The translations under genes were made by a program, and so were the position numbers. Shown piece by piece: positions 1-9,848 of a DNA stretch of 64,000 bases. Below the pieces are notes generated by a model, which had not been told where the DNA came from, ran no database searches, and was given only the letters and a program-made list of their open reading frames with translations. The DNA comes from Periplaneta americana. Its lineage: Eukaryota; Arthropoda; Insecta; Blattodea; Blattidae. Location: contig NC_091123.1 of the NCBI RefSeq assembly GCF_040183065.1, positions 7,936,001 through 8,000,000 on the forward strand. Reading direction: 5' to 3'. Each line of letters starts with the position of its first letter. Within the stretch, counting starts at the first letter, position 1.

Positions 1-20
1 CAGCTAACTTACTGTCCATA

Positions 21-101
21 ACATACATACATACATACATACATACATACATACATACATACATACATACATACATACATACATACATACATACATACAT
101 A
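21..101. repeat. (CATA)n microsatellite
   Basis: About 20 uninterrupted copies of the tetranucleotide ACAT/CATA. Nothing coding is visible around it. Confidence 0.97.
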
Positions 102-260
102 ACGTACAGCGTGTTAAAAATTATGATAACACTTTCATATAATTATTATGAAATAAGTATTAATGATACAGTAACTTTGTGCCTATAATTTATTTAAGAG
201 CTTCTATTGGCGCGTTATAAGCACTCAATGTGACAACCGCTTGTCACACGGCACACACGA

Positions 261-528
261 GTCCACACCTGTGGAGTAACGGTCAGCGCGTCTGGCTGCG
301 AAACTAGGTGGCCCGGGTTCAAATCCCGGTCGGGGCAAGTTACCTGGTTGAGGTTTTTCCGGGGTTTTCCCTCGACCCAATACGAGCAAATGCTGGGTAA
401 CTTTCGGTGCTGGACCCCGGACTCATTTCACCGGCATTATCACCTTCATTTCATTCAGACGCTAAATAACCTAGATGTTGATACAGCGTCGTAAAATAAC
501 CCAATAAAATAAAAAAATAAAATAAAAA
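261..528 (+). mobile_element. SINE1, full-length tRNA-derived SINE
   Basis: Full-length copy. A tRNA-like head (about 261-335) carries an A-box-like stretch (GTGGAGTAACGGTCAGC) and a B box (GGGTTCAAATCCCGG). A body with GGTTTTCCCTCGACCC and GGACTCATTTCACCGGCATT follows, then a 3' domain with GTTGATACAGCGTCGTAAAA and an (AAATA)n-like tail. It is flanked by an 11-bp target duplication with one mismatch: GGCACACACGA at 250-260 and GGCACACATGA at 529-539. It should be transcribed by RNA polymerase III and mobilised by a LINE; it encodes no protein. Confidence 0.93.
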
Positions 529-539
529 GGCACACATGA

Positions 540-955
540 ACACTATACTCAAATTTTGCCACACACTCTCCAACATTTTCTGTTTACGGATGCAGTCGCA
601 GCAATGATCAGTATTTTGGAGAGATATGCCTCATATCTCTAAAAAAAAAATAAGAAGTCACATGTTGTCAAGTCTGGTGACCTTGGAGACCAAGGACGAA
701 AGACGAGATCAGCGGTAGCACGTCCAACCCAATGATATCGTTAGTAGGCTAGTCATATATCTACAAAACAACTTTTGTTACCACAGTTACGCATTTTTTT
801 TTTCGAAAGCATGTTGTGAGTTGCCATTTTTCATCAGTATCTCCCATGGCAACAGAAATAACACTTTCCGAATCTAAAATGTTGAATGTTTGAAAGTTTC
901 TCTATCAAATGATGTATAGCACGTTACATACTTAATAACAACCATACGCATAATT
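540..955. other. No gene seen (upstream intron of gene 1)
   Basis: AT-rich sequence with short A and T runs and no recognisable element. It presumably belongs to the intron preceding the exon at 965. Confidence 0.5.
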
Positions 956-964
956 GTGTTGCAG

Positions 965-1205
965 GCGCCGCAGGTGCGGTACGCGCCGCGCGTGACGGCC
1001 ACCAGCTGCCTGAGCACGCGCCGGCCGGCCACGTACCACGAGACCACGCAGAGCCCGACGGCGCCGCACTCCACGCTGCTGCTGCCCGACGACCCCAGCC
1101 GCACGCCGGCGCCGCTACAGCAGCTGGAGGTGCCGGCGCACCGGCCCAGCATCAAGCACGTGCAGTTCCCCGACGACGCCCAGCCCTCCAGCCCCACGTC
1201 CGAAG
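965..1205 (+). CDS. Internal coding exon, gene 1 (unidentified protein, C-terminal region)
   Basis: A strikingly GC- and CpG-rich island in AT-rich DNA, open for 80 codons plus one base. It follows GTGTTGCAG, an acceptor with a weak pyrimidine tract, and ends at AAG|GTAAGG, a near-consensus donor (GT at 1206). Third codon positions are almost all G or C. The peptide begins APQVRYAPRV and contains RRPATYHETTQSP, STLLLPDD and RPSIKHVQFPDD. It is rich in Pro, Ser, Thr and Ala and has no membrane segment, so it looks like a disordered cytoplasmic tail. The exon ends in phase 1, which fits the exon at 40590. A later acceptor at the next CAG (970-972) is possible. I do not recognise the family. The open antisense frame here is a shadow of the GC-rich codons. 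Confidence 0.75.
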
Positions 1206-1210
1206 GTAAG

Positions 1211-2975
1211 GCTCTTCCTTTCTTTGGTTTTCCTTCCTTTATTTCTTTCTTTCTTTCTCTAATTTATTTTTTCTTTCCTTGTTTCTTCCTTTCTTTCTTT
1301 GTTTCTTCCTTTCTTTGTTTCTCTCCTCCTTCCTTTCCTTGTTTCTTGATTTCTTCCTTGCTTTGTTTTTTCTTCCTTTCTTTCCTTGTCTCTTTCTTCT
1401 TTCTTTTTTTCTCTGTCTTTTTCCTCTGTTTTATTCTTTGATTCTTTCTTACTTTCTTTCGTTGTTTCTTTCTTTCTTCCTTCATTTCTTTGTTTCTTTC
1501 TTTTCTTTCTCCCTTTCTTTCCACTTTTTTCTTAGTTTCTCTCTGTCTTTCTCTCTTTGTTTCTTTATTTATTTCTTACTTCGTTTGTTTAATCTTTCTT
1601 TCTTCGTTTCTTTCTTTGCTTCTTTGTTTCTTTCTTTCTTTGCCTTCGTTTCTTTAATCTTTGTTTCTTCATTTTTTTGCTCTTTCCTATTTCTTTCTTT
1701 GCTTTCGTTTCTTTAATCTTTGTTTCTTCGTTTTTTTGGCTCTTTCTTGTTTCTTTCTTTGCCTTCTTTAATCTTCGTTTCTTTCTTTGCTTCTTTCTTG
1801 TTTCTTTCTTTCTTTGCCTTCGTTTCTTTAATCTTTGTCTCTTCGTTCCTTTCTTTGTTCCTCTCTTTCTCTGCTGCTTTCTTCCTTTCTGTCTTCGTTT
1901 TTTCGTTTCTTTGTTTATTTACTCTTTCTTCGTTTCTTTATTTTTGTTTTTTCTTTATTCCTTTCTTTCTTCTTTTTTTCGTTTATTTGTTTCTTTCTTT
2001 GTTCCTTTCTTTCTTCTTTTTTCGTTTCTTTGTTCTTTCTTTCTTCTTTTCTTTGTTTTTGTTCTTTCTTTATTCCTTTCTTTCTTCTTTTTTTCGTTTC
2101 TTTGTTTCCTTTCTTCTTTTTCGTTTCTTTGTCCTTTCTTTGTTCCTTTCTTTCTTCTTTTTTCGTTTCTTTCTTCTTTCTTTGTTCCTTTCTTCTTTTT
2201 TCATTTCTTTGTTTATTTGTTCTTTCTTCGTTTCTTTGTTTGTGTTCTTTCTTTGTTCCTTCCTTTCTTCTTTCTTTCGTTTCTTTCTTCTTTGTTCCTT
2301 TCTTCTTTTTTCGTTTCTTTGTTTATTTGTTCTTTCTTCATTTCTTTGTTTTTGTTCTTTCTTTGTTCCTTTCTTTCTTTTTTTTCGTTTCTTTTTTCTT
2401 TTTTGTTCCTTTCTTCTTTTCTCGTTTCTTTGTTTATTTGTTCTTTCTTCGTTTCTTTGTTTTTGTTCTTTCTTTGTTCATTTCTTTCTTCTTTCTTTCG
2501 TTTCTTTGTTTCTTTGTTCTTTCTTTGTTCCTTTGTTCCTTCTTTTTTTCGTTTCTTTGTTCTTTCTTTGTTCCTTTCTTTCTTCTTTTTTCGTTTCTTT
2601 GTTTTTTCTTTGTTCCATTCTTGGTTTGTTTCTTTCTTTGTTTCTTGATTTCTCTGCTGCTTTCTTCCTTCCTTTTTTCTCCATTTATATTAGTTTCTTT
2701 ATTTATTTATTTATTTCTCTCCTTCTTTGTTTCTTTTCTCTTTCTGTCCGTTTTCTTCTTTTCTGTGTTTGTTTCTTTTCTCTTTTCTTATTTCTTTCTT
2801 ATTTTCTTGTTTCTTTAATTTATTCGTCATTTCTTTCTTTGGCTTTTTAATCATTGTTTCTTCCGTGTTTTGTTTATTTCTTTCTTCTTTTGTTTCCTCC
2901 TTTCTTCCTTTGTTTCTTTCTTGTTTCATTTGTTTCTTTCTTTACTCCTTTTTTCTCTCCTTTTCCTTGCATTAA
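1211..2975 (+). repeat. Polypyrimidine (TTTC)n satellite-like tract, about 1.75 kb
   Basis: Nearly pure T/C sequence made of TTTC and TTTCTT units with scattered G, starting within ten bases of the splice donor at 1206. Higher-order structure is visible. Blocks carrying GTTTATTTGTTCTTTCTT recur at 2211, 2321 and 2432, a period of about 110 bp. An earlier part repeats CGTTTCTTTAATCTTTG. All long open frames across it (Phe/Leu/Ser-rich, or Lys/Glu/Arg-rich on the other strand) are low-complexity artefacts. Confidence 0.95.
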
Positions 2976-3911
2976 ATATTTTTTATAAATTACTTTTGTT
3001 TTCTTTTACGTATTAATTTTTTTCCGTTTCTTCTTTTTTCTTTCTCCTTCCGTTTCTTGCTATGTAAATACAGGATGATTCAAAAGTATTGAATCACTTT
3101 ATTATATGTTTGATACTGTATCTTAGATAAATTAGCTGTTCCCATTTACTGTAACATCAATAATCAACCAATTACATATTTACATAACTGTAACGCTCCG
3201 GCATCTTGAAAGCAGTCATATTAGGTACAAATTTGGAATTTCAAATGGAAAAGGTCTCGTGTTGCCACTCTAAATTGTCTAAAATTTTATGACAAATCGC
3301 TATAAAAAAATATGGTGCATTTAAGTTTCCTGGAAGACTGTATCTGTAACCTGTAGTTTACACCTGAATTGCCCTTAAATATCCTTCGCTTAGTTACGAC
3401 CCACGGCCCTCAGATACATGATAAATGGCAACTACAAGAACTGCAATCAGAAAAAAGAGATGTCGTTATTTCCAACCCGCTATCAGTCGCATTTCATGAG
3501 GCTGGAGTTTATAACGCAGTCTATCTACACAGTACAGTCAGAAGTGTGATGGGTGACAACCCACTTTGTCCATGAATAGAAATTCGCTGTTATGTCGCTT
3601 GCGAAGCGGAGAATTTTCAGAGTGACGGACAAGTTATGGGACGTGACATTTCCTCCATAGAGACAATCTTGCCTTCATCCAATGAGGCAAACAACTGGCA
3701 ATCTTTACGTAGATAACATCTTCCAACTAGATTAAGTTCTCATGTATTTACGCTGACTACCCTTGGGTGTAGGAACGGATTCGTTCGTTGTCCTCAGCCT
3801 TCTGTCACATATCTATCCCTTCCCATACAGCAAACCATTCTAACAGCTTTAAAAAGTCGCGAAACATATTTTTTCAACGTCAAAATAAATTCCCATTGTA
3901 CTTTGTAGATT
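2976..3911. other. No gene seen
   Basis: AT-rich, apparently unique sequence. At 3070 the motif TACAGGATGATTCAAAAG resembles the ends of the TIR element at 52931, but I found no partner end here. A 68-codon open frame at 3369-3575 has no recognisable similarity. Confidence 0.4.
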
Positions 3912-4081
3912 GACTAAGTCAGCCGTGGCGAAAATGTGATCGTGCGCCGAGCCACTGTGTAACCTGCAACGTGCATAGCACCTATGGAGGGAGGCGGACA
4001 CCCGAAGGGGAAGTGAAGCAACTGTCTGGTTATTAACGGATTTTCATTTTCCTTACTTCAAGCACTTAAATATAATTTTAT

Positions 4082-4687
4082 ACGGTCTTACTAATAAACC
4101 GTGTATTATTTTTATACCAGACTTATGCAGAGTTGAGACAGAAAACGTTACTAATAAACCATGCATAAGCGATGGATGTGTAAACAATCTGTAACTATAC
4201 AATGGGAATTGCTTTGTTGTGGTTATATAGACGAAACCCCTTGTTTAAGCGTTGTATATAGAGAAAAAATGGCCGCCCCTCTAACAGCTGTTCGTATCGA
4301 CTGTCATTTTATGATGATGGATGCCTTGTAACCACAGAAAAGCACACCAAAGAGCACAGAATAAGTAGAATAATGTTGCTGTAGCTTGTACTCTTTGACC
4401 AAAATATAGTATGGTAATCGATCAGAGCCAGTTGTACTATCGATACTTAACACGCCACACTACAGCGCTCTACCGGATCCAGTAGAGAACCTCAGATATT
4501 CTATTACCTTTCGTAACGAAGTAATGACGAAACTATGACGTAGCTGTGTAACAGTTATACTGTTATACACGACGTATGTAGTGATTATTAGTAAGGAATT
4601 TACACACGACTTATAAACGAGCTACTCATTGTATAAGTATAACACAGTTAAACGTCTGTGTATAGAGTTTTTATTAGTAAGACCGTT
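4082..4687. mobile_element. MITE-like element nested in the hAT
   Basis: Inverted ends ACGGTCTTACTAATAAA (4082-4098) and its complement (4671-4687). The core TTACTAATAA recurs inside, near 4149 and 4587. It contains no transposase. Its superfamily is not clear and no target duplication could be fixed. Confidence 0.6.
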
Positions 4688-4776
4688 AAATTATAAGGCT
4701 ACAAACTAATGTTTAGTACGTGTAACGAAGAAAGAAATGAACAATGAAACATAGGACACATTAACACAACCTAAAA

Positions 4777-5142
4777 TTAACTGTCTTCAGAATGTCTCTG
4801 CGACAAAGTTTCAAAATCAGGAATTATGTCACTTACTGCCAGTCGTAGTTGATCACGAAGGTATTTGTCTGTCAGTCGTGATCTAAATTTGGTTTTTACT
4901 ATTTTCATTGTTGAAAATAATTTTTCACAAACGTAAGTTGTAGCGAACATGGCTTCAACAGAGCAAGCGAAAGAACGAAGCTTCGGATATTTATTTTTTG
5001 GCAAAGATTTGAAAGTTCAACATTTGTCAAGTCCTTACATCTAGCTTTCATTTAACATCACATAGTAAATCTGTGAGCTTAAATTGAAGATCTAACCGCA
5101 TTATTCGTACATCTGTTGAAAAAGGATCGACGTACAGAGGTA

Positions 5143-5145
<3 letters not shown>
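4777..5145 (-). pseudogene. hAT transposase C-terminal (dimerisation) domain remnant
   Basis: Read on the minus strand, the intact last 75 codons (4777-5004) contain YPKLRSFACSVEAMFATTYVCEKLF, quoted here in two parts: YPKLRSFACSVEAMF and TTYVCEKLFSTMK. These match the hAT C-terminal pattern in which a TYLCE..FS.MK motif is followed by a Leu-rich stretch (here RLAVSDIIPDFETL). Upstream to about 5145 similarity continues in broken frames (for example PFSTDV and LDLQF). The full transposase is usually 600-700 residues, so this is only the tail of a dead copy. It lies inside the element bounded by 3920-5536. It resembles the GTF2IRD2-like/Charlie branch, which is an inference. Confidence 0.75.

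Positions 5146-5181
<36 letters not shown>
5141..5181. repeat. (TAA)n microsatellite
   Basis: About 13 copies of the trinucleotide TAA, inside the hAT element. Confidence 0.95.
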
Positions 5182-5185
<4 letters not shown>

Positions 5186-5544
5186 ACCTTTTAATGTTTC
5201 ATCAGTAACATGCAGTATAATGTCATTTTATGTTATACAACCGTTTTCCTCGTAATACTTGTGAACAAATCATACATTTAATATTCTCACCATATTGGCA
5301 GCAAAAAAATGCGTCCTCCCACCCTACTTGAAACTTTCGTTTTTATAGAGGTACATGGTTTCGAGAGAGACATTGCGACGATACGCCACTCGCAGGTCAG
5401 AGACAAATACAAATGGAACGGAGTTTGACTCCAGTGAGTGAGGGGGTGGGGGTTGGCGGAAGTAGGAAGCAAGAGAAATGCATAGCTACCATTGCGAGCC
5501 ACAGTGTGCTCGTGAGTCACATTTTCGCCACGGCTGGACTAAGT

Positions 5545-6217
5545 AGTTGTGAATATTAGTAGTATCGTAGTCTCCATGGTCAAATAGGACACGTTTCGAA
5601 TACACACATTGTATTAGAGTTCTGATGGGATTAAAAATTACGGCGGGTGATTTCGCAGTGTTGTATGTAAACTAATTCTGAATGCCGAACTGCATTTCCC
5701 TGCCTCGTATCGCTATGGCAACGCGTTCGCTTGAATGAAGTGGGCAGTGTTCTCCCAGCCGATCTGTCAATGATATACTCTACCACAATTGCTGGCCGCA
5801 CAATAGAAAATGCATTACTGATAATGCTGGTTTCAATAAGCGCTACCAGATGGCGGACGGGATGATTAATTGCAGCAGGAAGCGGAGTGTTATGCTTGTT
5901 CATTTGGTTTCCTCGCTATCGACGCGGTGTGAGGTCGAAGCAATCTTTTAGGGACATTGCACAGGATGTGCCAGTCCCCAGGGTCATTATACTCTTTCTA
6001 CAACTCGTTCGAGATTAACATTTTCCTTGGCTTTCACTGTGTAGGCGCTTTCATTGGATTGTTTCCAAAACTAAATATGTACGAAAAATGAGAAAACAGG
6101 GTGTTCAGAAAGTTGAGTCTGCCTTCTTCACCAATCGAGGACCACAGATTTGTTCGTCCATTGCAATCCAGAGCTAGACCAATGGAATGATGAAGAATAT
6201 GAATACTTACAGAAAAT
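5545..6217. other. No gene seen
   Basis: Mixed-composition sequence between the hAT element and a LINE-B copy. Short open frames here (for example minus strand 5631-5903) show no recognisable motif. Confidence 0.4.
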
Positions 6218-6303
6218 GAGTGAGTGAGTGTTTTGCCCAAAGGCAGGTCTTTCACTGCAAACCCAGCATTCTCCAATCTGGACTATTTTCTACCTTCCTC
6301 TTA

Positions 6304-7154
6304 CAAAGAAAACATTCCCATAGGGGCAGATAAGAAAGTTATTTATCTTTTCTTTCATTTTAATAATGTCAAAAGCCACCGGTGTAGCTCTGTCGGCTAA
6401 GGCGCTTGTCTACTGATCCGGAGTTGCGATCGGGTGCGGGTTCGATTCCCGCTTGGGTTGATTACCTGATTGAGTTTTTTCCGAGGTTTTCCCTAACCGT
6501 AAGGCAAATGTTAGGTAATCTATGGCGAATCCTCGGCCTCATCTCGCCAAATATCTCACCAACACCAATCTCATCGACGCTAAATAACCTCGTAGTTGAT
6601 ACAGCGTCGTTAAATAACCAAGTAGAATAAAAAATAATAATGTCAAAACAAGTGCTTATACAATTTCGGCCACTCGAGCGCAATTACGAGGGCCGTGAAG
6701 AAAGTAAGTTTCCATGGGACCGTTTACAGAAATAAAACACAATTTCATGGAAAGATTTATTGGAACAGATACAGCAATTGTTGAGCTATTTTTCAAAATA
6801 TTCCCCACCGGAATTGAGACATGGGATTAATTTTGTATCCCTGTGTCTGGATCGAACCAGTGTGTGACAGCCATCTGCACCTCTCTGTTGATCCCACGGT
6901 ATGAGAAATGTCTCAAATCCGGAGGGGACTATGTTGAAAAATAGTTCAACAATTGCTGTATCTGTTCCAAAAAATCTTCCTATGAAATTATGTTTTCTTT
7001 CTGTAAACAGCATCAGGTAAACTTACTTTGTGGACGGCTCTCGTAATTGCGCTCGAGTGACCAAATTTTTATAAGCACTTGTTTTGACTTTGTTAACATG
7101 GTGGAAGAAAAAAAAAACAAATGTTTTATCTGCCCCCATGAGAATGTTTACTTG
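6304..7154. mobile_element. Foldback DNA element with arms of about 260 bp and TTA target duplication
   Basis: The left arm (6304-6374 and 6635-6835) and the right arm (about 6890-7154) are long, imperfect inverted repeats with a loop of about 55 bp. For example CACTCGAGCGCAATTACGAG in the left arm has its exact complement at about 7040-7059. The outer ends read CAAAGAAAACATTC and, inverted, CAAGTAAACATTC. TTA lies on both sides (6301-6303, 7155-7157). LINE-B sequence resumes exactly across the two junctions, which confirms the boundaries. SINE2 is inserted in the left arm. Three-base TWA duplications are typical of PIF/Harbinger, but no transposase is present to confirm that. Confidence 0.85.
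6375..6634 (+). mobile_element. SINE2, full length
   Basis: A tRNA-like head GTGTAGCTCTGTCGGCTAAG (A box) with GGGTTCGATTCCCGC (B box) is followed by CCGAGGTTTTCCCTAACCGT and the 3' domain GTTGATACAGCGTCGTTAAA. A 14-bp target duplication, TAATAATGTCAAAA, lies at 6361-6374 and 6635-6648. The insertion is inside the foldback element and so is younger than it. Confidence 0.93.
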
Positions 7155-7611
7155 TTAGTCTAAGCATATGATATTATCTTAATGTCGTTTATCATGTGAT
7201 ATCTTCTTCTGTCCGTTCACTATTCCTTCCAGTGTATCCTATAGTAGGTAGTTTCTTCTCAGCCAGTAACTCAGCAAATTTCGTTTTCTCTTTCTGATCA
7301 CTTTCAGCATTATTCTTTCTTCACCCACTCTTTCCAATACAGCTTCATTTCTTATTCAGTCTGTCCACTTCACACGCTCCATTCTTCTCCATATTCACAT
7401 TTAAAATGCTTCTAGTCGCTTCTCTTCACTTCGTCGTAATGTTCATGTTTCTTCCACACTCCACACAAAGCACTTCACTAGTCTCTTCCTTAGTTCTTTT
7501 TCCATGGTCCACAGAAGACGCTCTGTCTTTCTATTGAAAGCTTCCTTTGCCATTGCTATCCTCCTCTTGCTTTCCCAGAAGCAGCTCACTTTACTGTATT
7601 GAGATTTCACA

Positions 7612-7739
7612 TTAAGAAAAAAGCATTGAGCATATGGGGCTATTTTATCAAATGGCCAGTTACCATAGAAACGCATACCTACCACATAGCTTGTACAATG
7701 TACTAGGCAAGGCCCATAAAATCAATGCTTTTTTCTTAA
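7612..7739. repeat. Short inverted repeat (18-bp arms)
   Basis: TTAAGAAAAAAGCATTGA at 7612-7629 has its exact complement at 7722-7739. This may be a tiny MITE; no target duplication was found. Confidence 0.5.
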
Positions 7740-8059
7740 CGTGGAATGCTCTATAGTACACCCAATTCCAAACTGGACCCGTCTCACATCGGTTAGCGAA
7801 ATGCCACTCATAAACGTCCAATAATTTATAGAATAAAGGTCCAAAGGTGCTCAAAACAACCATTTTCATTAAATACGAAAGAATCACTGAATTTTCTTGG
7901 GAAAGTAGCATACGTTCACACTTTTGAACACAGTGTGAATGCAGCGGGTGTATCTAGTGGTGTGAGATGAAGACCTCTGAAGAAGAAAGAGGTTACGACG
8001 TACTGTACGCTGCAGACATACATCCTCGGATCCGGGTCATTTAGAGGAAACGTTCACCC

Positions 8060-8232
8060 GTGGCAGCTGTTAGGAACAGTTGTGAGGGCGACGACCAGGC
8101 CGGCGGATCGAGTCCAGCTCGGGGCGTAAAATGTGCTCATGGCGAGACTCTCGGTTCGATTCCCCATGTATCTCCCGACAAGGAAAATCATTTGCATTAC
8201 GGTCACAATGCGTTATTGATACGATACAGTGA
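8060..8232 (+). mobile_element. Possible tRNA-related SINE remnant
   Basis: Contains a B-box-like CTCGGTTCGATTCCCC at about 8150 with moderately GC-rich flanks, and runs into an (ATT)n tail. No A box or shared 3' domain is visible, so assignment is weak. A similar B-box fragment lies at about 18625. Confidence 0.3.
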
Positions 8233-8236
8233 TGTA

Positions 8237-8238
8237 AA

Positions 8239-8300
<62 letters not shown>
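8237..8300. repeat. (ATT)n microsatellite
   Basis: About 21 ATT units, directly abutting a LINE-B 3' tip. Confidence 0.96.
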
Positions 8301-8303
<3 letters not shown>

Positions 8304-8371
8304 ATGCTAAGTTTGCAGTGAAAAACTTACTCTTGAGCAGAACATTATGAATAATAATAATAATAATAATA
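8301..8371 (+). mobile_element. LINE-B 3' tip with (ATA)n tail
   Basis: AATGCTAAGTTTGCAGTGAA matches the final bases of LINE-B (compare 52590-52640). ATTATGAATAATAATAATAA follows. Only about 45 bp of element is present. Confidence 0.6.
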
Positions 8372-8553
8372 AATTACTGTAGTAGCGTTTCCAACTCCAA
8401 ATCTAGTAGTTGCACATTTGAAGCCATCTCTCTTCGTTTCATAGAAATTACCTATGTGCAATGTTCGAATAGATAAAATTGTAGAGTGGCAAAAAATTTC
8501 TGGTTGGCAAGCTAACTTTATTTGTTTCTTTTTAGTATTTATATAAAATATAG
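8365..8553 (+). repeat. Interspersed repeat R5, copy 1
   Basis: AAATTACTGTAGTAGCGTTTC through GGCAAAAAATTTCTGGTTG is homologous to 9122-9300 in the same orientation. The two copies flank the LINE-A fragment at 8554-9075. It has no coding potential. Confidence 0.7.
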
Positions 8554-9075
8554 GTTGAGAAGTTTTTGTCATCTAGTCTGCTTTCAAAAAATCAGAAAGT
8601 TACATTTATAAAACAGTTATATTACCGGTTGTTCTCTATATGGTTGTGAAACTTGGACTCTCACTTTGAGAGAGGAACAGAGGCTAAGGGTGTTCGAAAA
8701 TAAGGTGCTTAGGAAAATATTTGGTGCTAAGAGGGATGAAGTTACAGGAGAATGGAGAAAGTTACACAACACAGAACTGCACGAATTGTATTCTTCACCT
8801 GACATAATTAGGAACATTAAATCCAGACATTTGAGATGGGCAGGGCATGTAGCACGTATGGGCGAATCCAGAAATGCATATAGAGTGTTAGTAGGGAGAC
8901 CGGAGGGCAAAGGACCTTTGGGGAGGCCGAGACGTAGATAGGAGGATAATAGCAAAATGGATTTGAGGGAGGTGAGATATGATGATAGAGACTGTATTAA
9001 TCTTGCACAGGATAGGGAGCAATGGCGGGCTTATGTGAGGGCGGCAATGAACCTGCGGGTTCTCTGAAAGCTATA
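8554..9075 (+). pseudogene. LINE-A 3' fragment (RT C-terminal region)
   Basis: The 3' portion of a non-LTR retrotransposon ORF, readable as EEQRLRVFENKVLRKIFGAK, WRKLHNTELHELYSSPDII, RHLRWAGHVARMGESRNAYR and VLVGRPEGKGPLGRPRR. A TAG at 8938-8940 interrupts the frame where other copies have Trp. The remainder (MDLREV, then a frame disturbance, ending near AMNLRV) follows. There is no RT catalytic core here. The 3' end runs into (TAA)n. It is a dead copy. Confidence 0.85.
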
Positions 9076-9082
9076 AGTAATT

Positions 9083-9083
<1 letters not shown>

Positions 9084-9126
<43 letters not shown>
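9084..9126. repeat. (TAA)n microsatellite at the LINE-A tail
   Basis: About 14 TAA units following the LINE-A 3' end, then R5 copy 2 (9122-9300). Confidence 0.95.
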
Positions 9127-9128
<2 letters not shown>

Positions 9129-9300
9129 TACTGTGATAACATCTTCAACTACAAATCTACTGGATCCACATTCGACTTCACCAGGGAATTTGGAGCCTTC
9201 ATTTCTCGTCCATAGCGACAGCCTTTGTCCAGTGTTCGAACTGGTAAAATTATAGATGGGCAAAAATTTCTTGTTGACTATTTTTTTCGCATTTATGTGA
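9122..9300 (+). repeat. Interspersed repeat R5, copy 2
   Basis: AAATTACTGTGATAACATC through GGGCAAAAATTTCTTGTTG parallels 8365-8553. Spacing of the two copies is about 757 bp. Confidence 0.7.
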
Positions 9301-9356
9301 ATTATAACGTATTGATGTCTTAGGATTGCGTTTTAGAGTTTACTGTTGTAAAGTAA

Positions 9357-9573
9357 TGTAATTACTTACAAATGGCTTTTAAAGAACCTGGAGATTTATT
9401 GCCGCCCTCACATAAGCCCGCCTTCGGTCCCTATCCTGAGCAAGATTAATCCAGTCTCTAGCATCATGTCTCGCAGCCCTCAAACCCATTTTAATATTAT
9501 CCTCCCGTCTACGTCTCGGCCACACCAAAGGTCTTTTTCCCTCAGGTCTTCCAACTATCACTGTATATGCAAT
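9357..9573 (-). pseudogene. LINE-A 3' end fragment
   Basis: The minus strand reads IVGRPEGKRPLVWPRRRRED, NIKMGLRAARHDARDWINLA and AQDRDRRRAYVRAAINLQV, the terminal segment of LINE-A. The complement ends with AAATGGCTTTTAA and the TTACTTACA tail. It is truncated at its 5' side. Confidence 0.85.
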
Positions 9574-9848
9574 AAACTGATGTAGGTTTATTATTATTGT
9601 TTTTAACGTCCATTTTAATTAGTGTGGCGCCTGATATGTTATTCTGAATTTCTGATACTATGATAAGTTTTTGTATCCTACCTTACGACTTAACAGGTAC
9701 CAGTTAGATAATTCACAAATCAATTACAAAATCGTGTTATGAAAACAATAGCAACAAACATTTATGGAACAAACGCTTAGTGTTTCTGGCATACTTCTAA
9801 AAAAAAGGACAAATGTAACATGTTTTAATATACTACTTTACATTTTAT

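Larger units (their letters stand above)
3920..5536 (-). mobile_element. hAT-superfamily DNA transposon, degenerate, with 8-bp target duplication
   Basis: The two ends are inverted repeats of about 40 bp: CAGCCGTGGCGAAAATGTGA at 3920, and its complement ending at 5536. They are flanked on both sides by a perfect 8-bp duplication, GACTAAGT, at 3912-3919 and 5537-5544. Eight-base duplications and CAG-starting ends are hallmarks of hAT. The element carries a hAT dimerisation-domain remnant on the minus strand and a nested MITE at 4082-4687. It is 1.6 kb, far shorter than an autonomous hAT, and its reading frame is broken. Confidence 0.9.
6218..7600 (-). mobile_element. LINE-B fragment, split by a foldback element
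   Basis: Two collinear pieces of one minus-strand copy, 6218-6303 (3' end, contains the complement of CTGGGTTTGCAGTGAAAG) and 7155-7600. The second piece reads as KRRIAMAKEAFNRKTERLL, ELRKRLVKCFVWSVE and then broken frames, matching the RT C-terminal region of the LINE-B copy at 51893. The 3' tail is a short TGAG repeat rather than poly-A. The pieces are separated by the foldback element at 6304-7154. The copy is 5'-truncated and non-functional. Confidence 0.8.

Noticed and set aside
874-1197. Minus-strand 107-codon open frame over the first exon
   Set aside because: It is the antisense shadow of a GC-rich coding exon; splice signals and phase match only the + strand.
1264-2975. Very long Phe/Leu/Ser-rich open frames on + and Lys/Glu/Arg-rich frames on -
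   Set aside because: They follow directly from the TTTC unit, which contains no stop codons; several frames are open at once and there is no coding signal.
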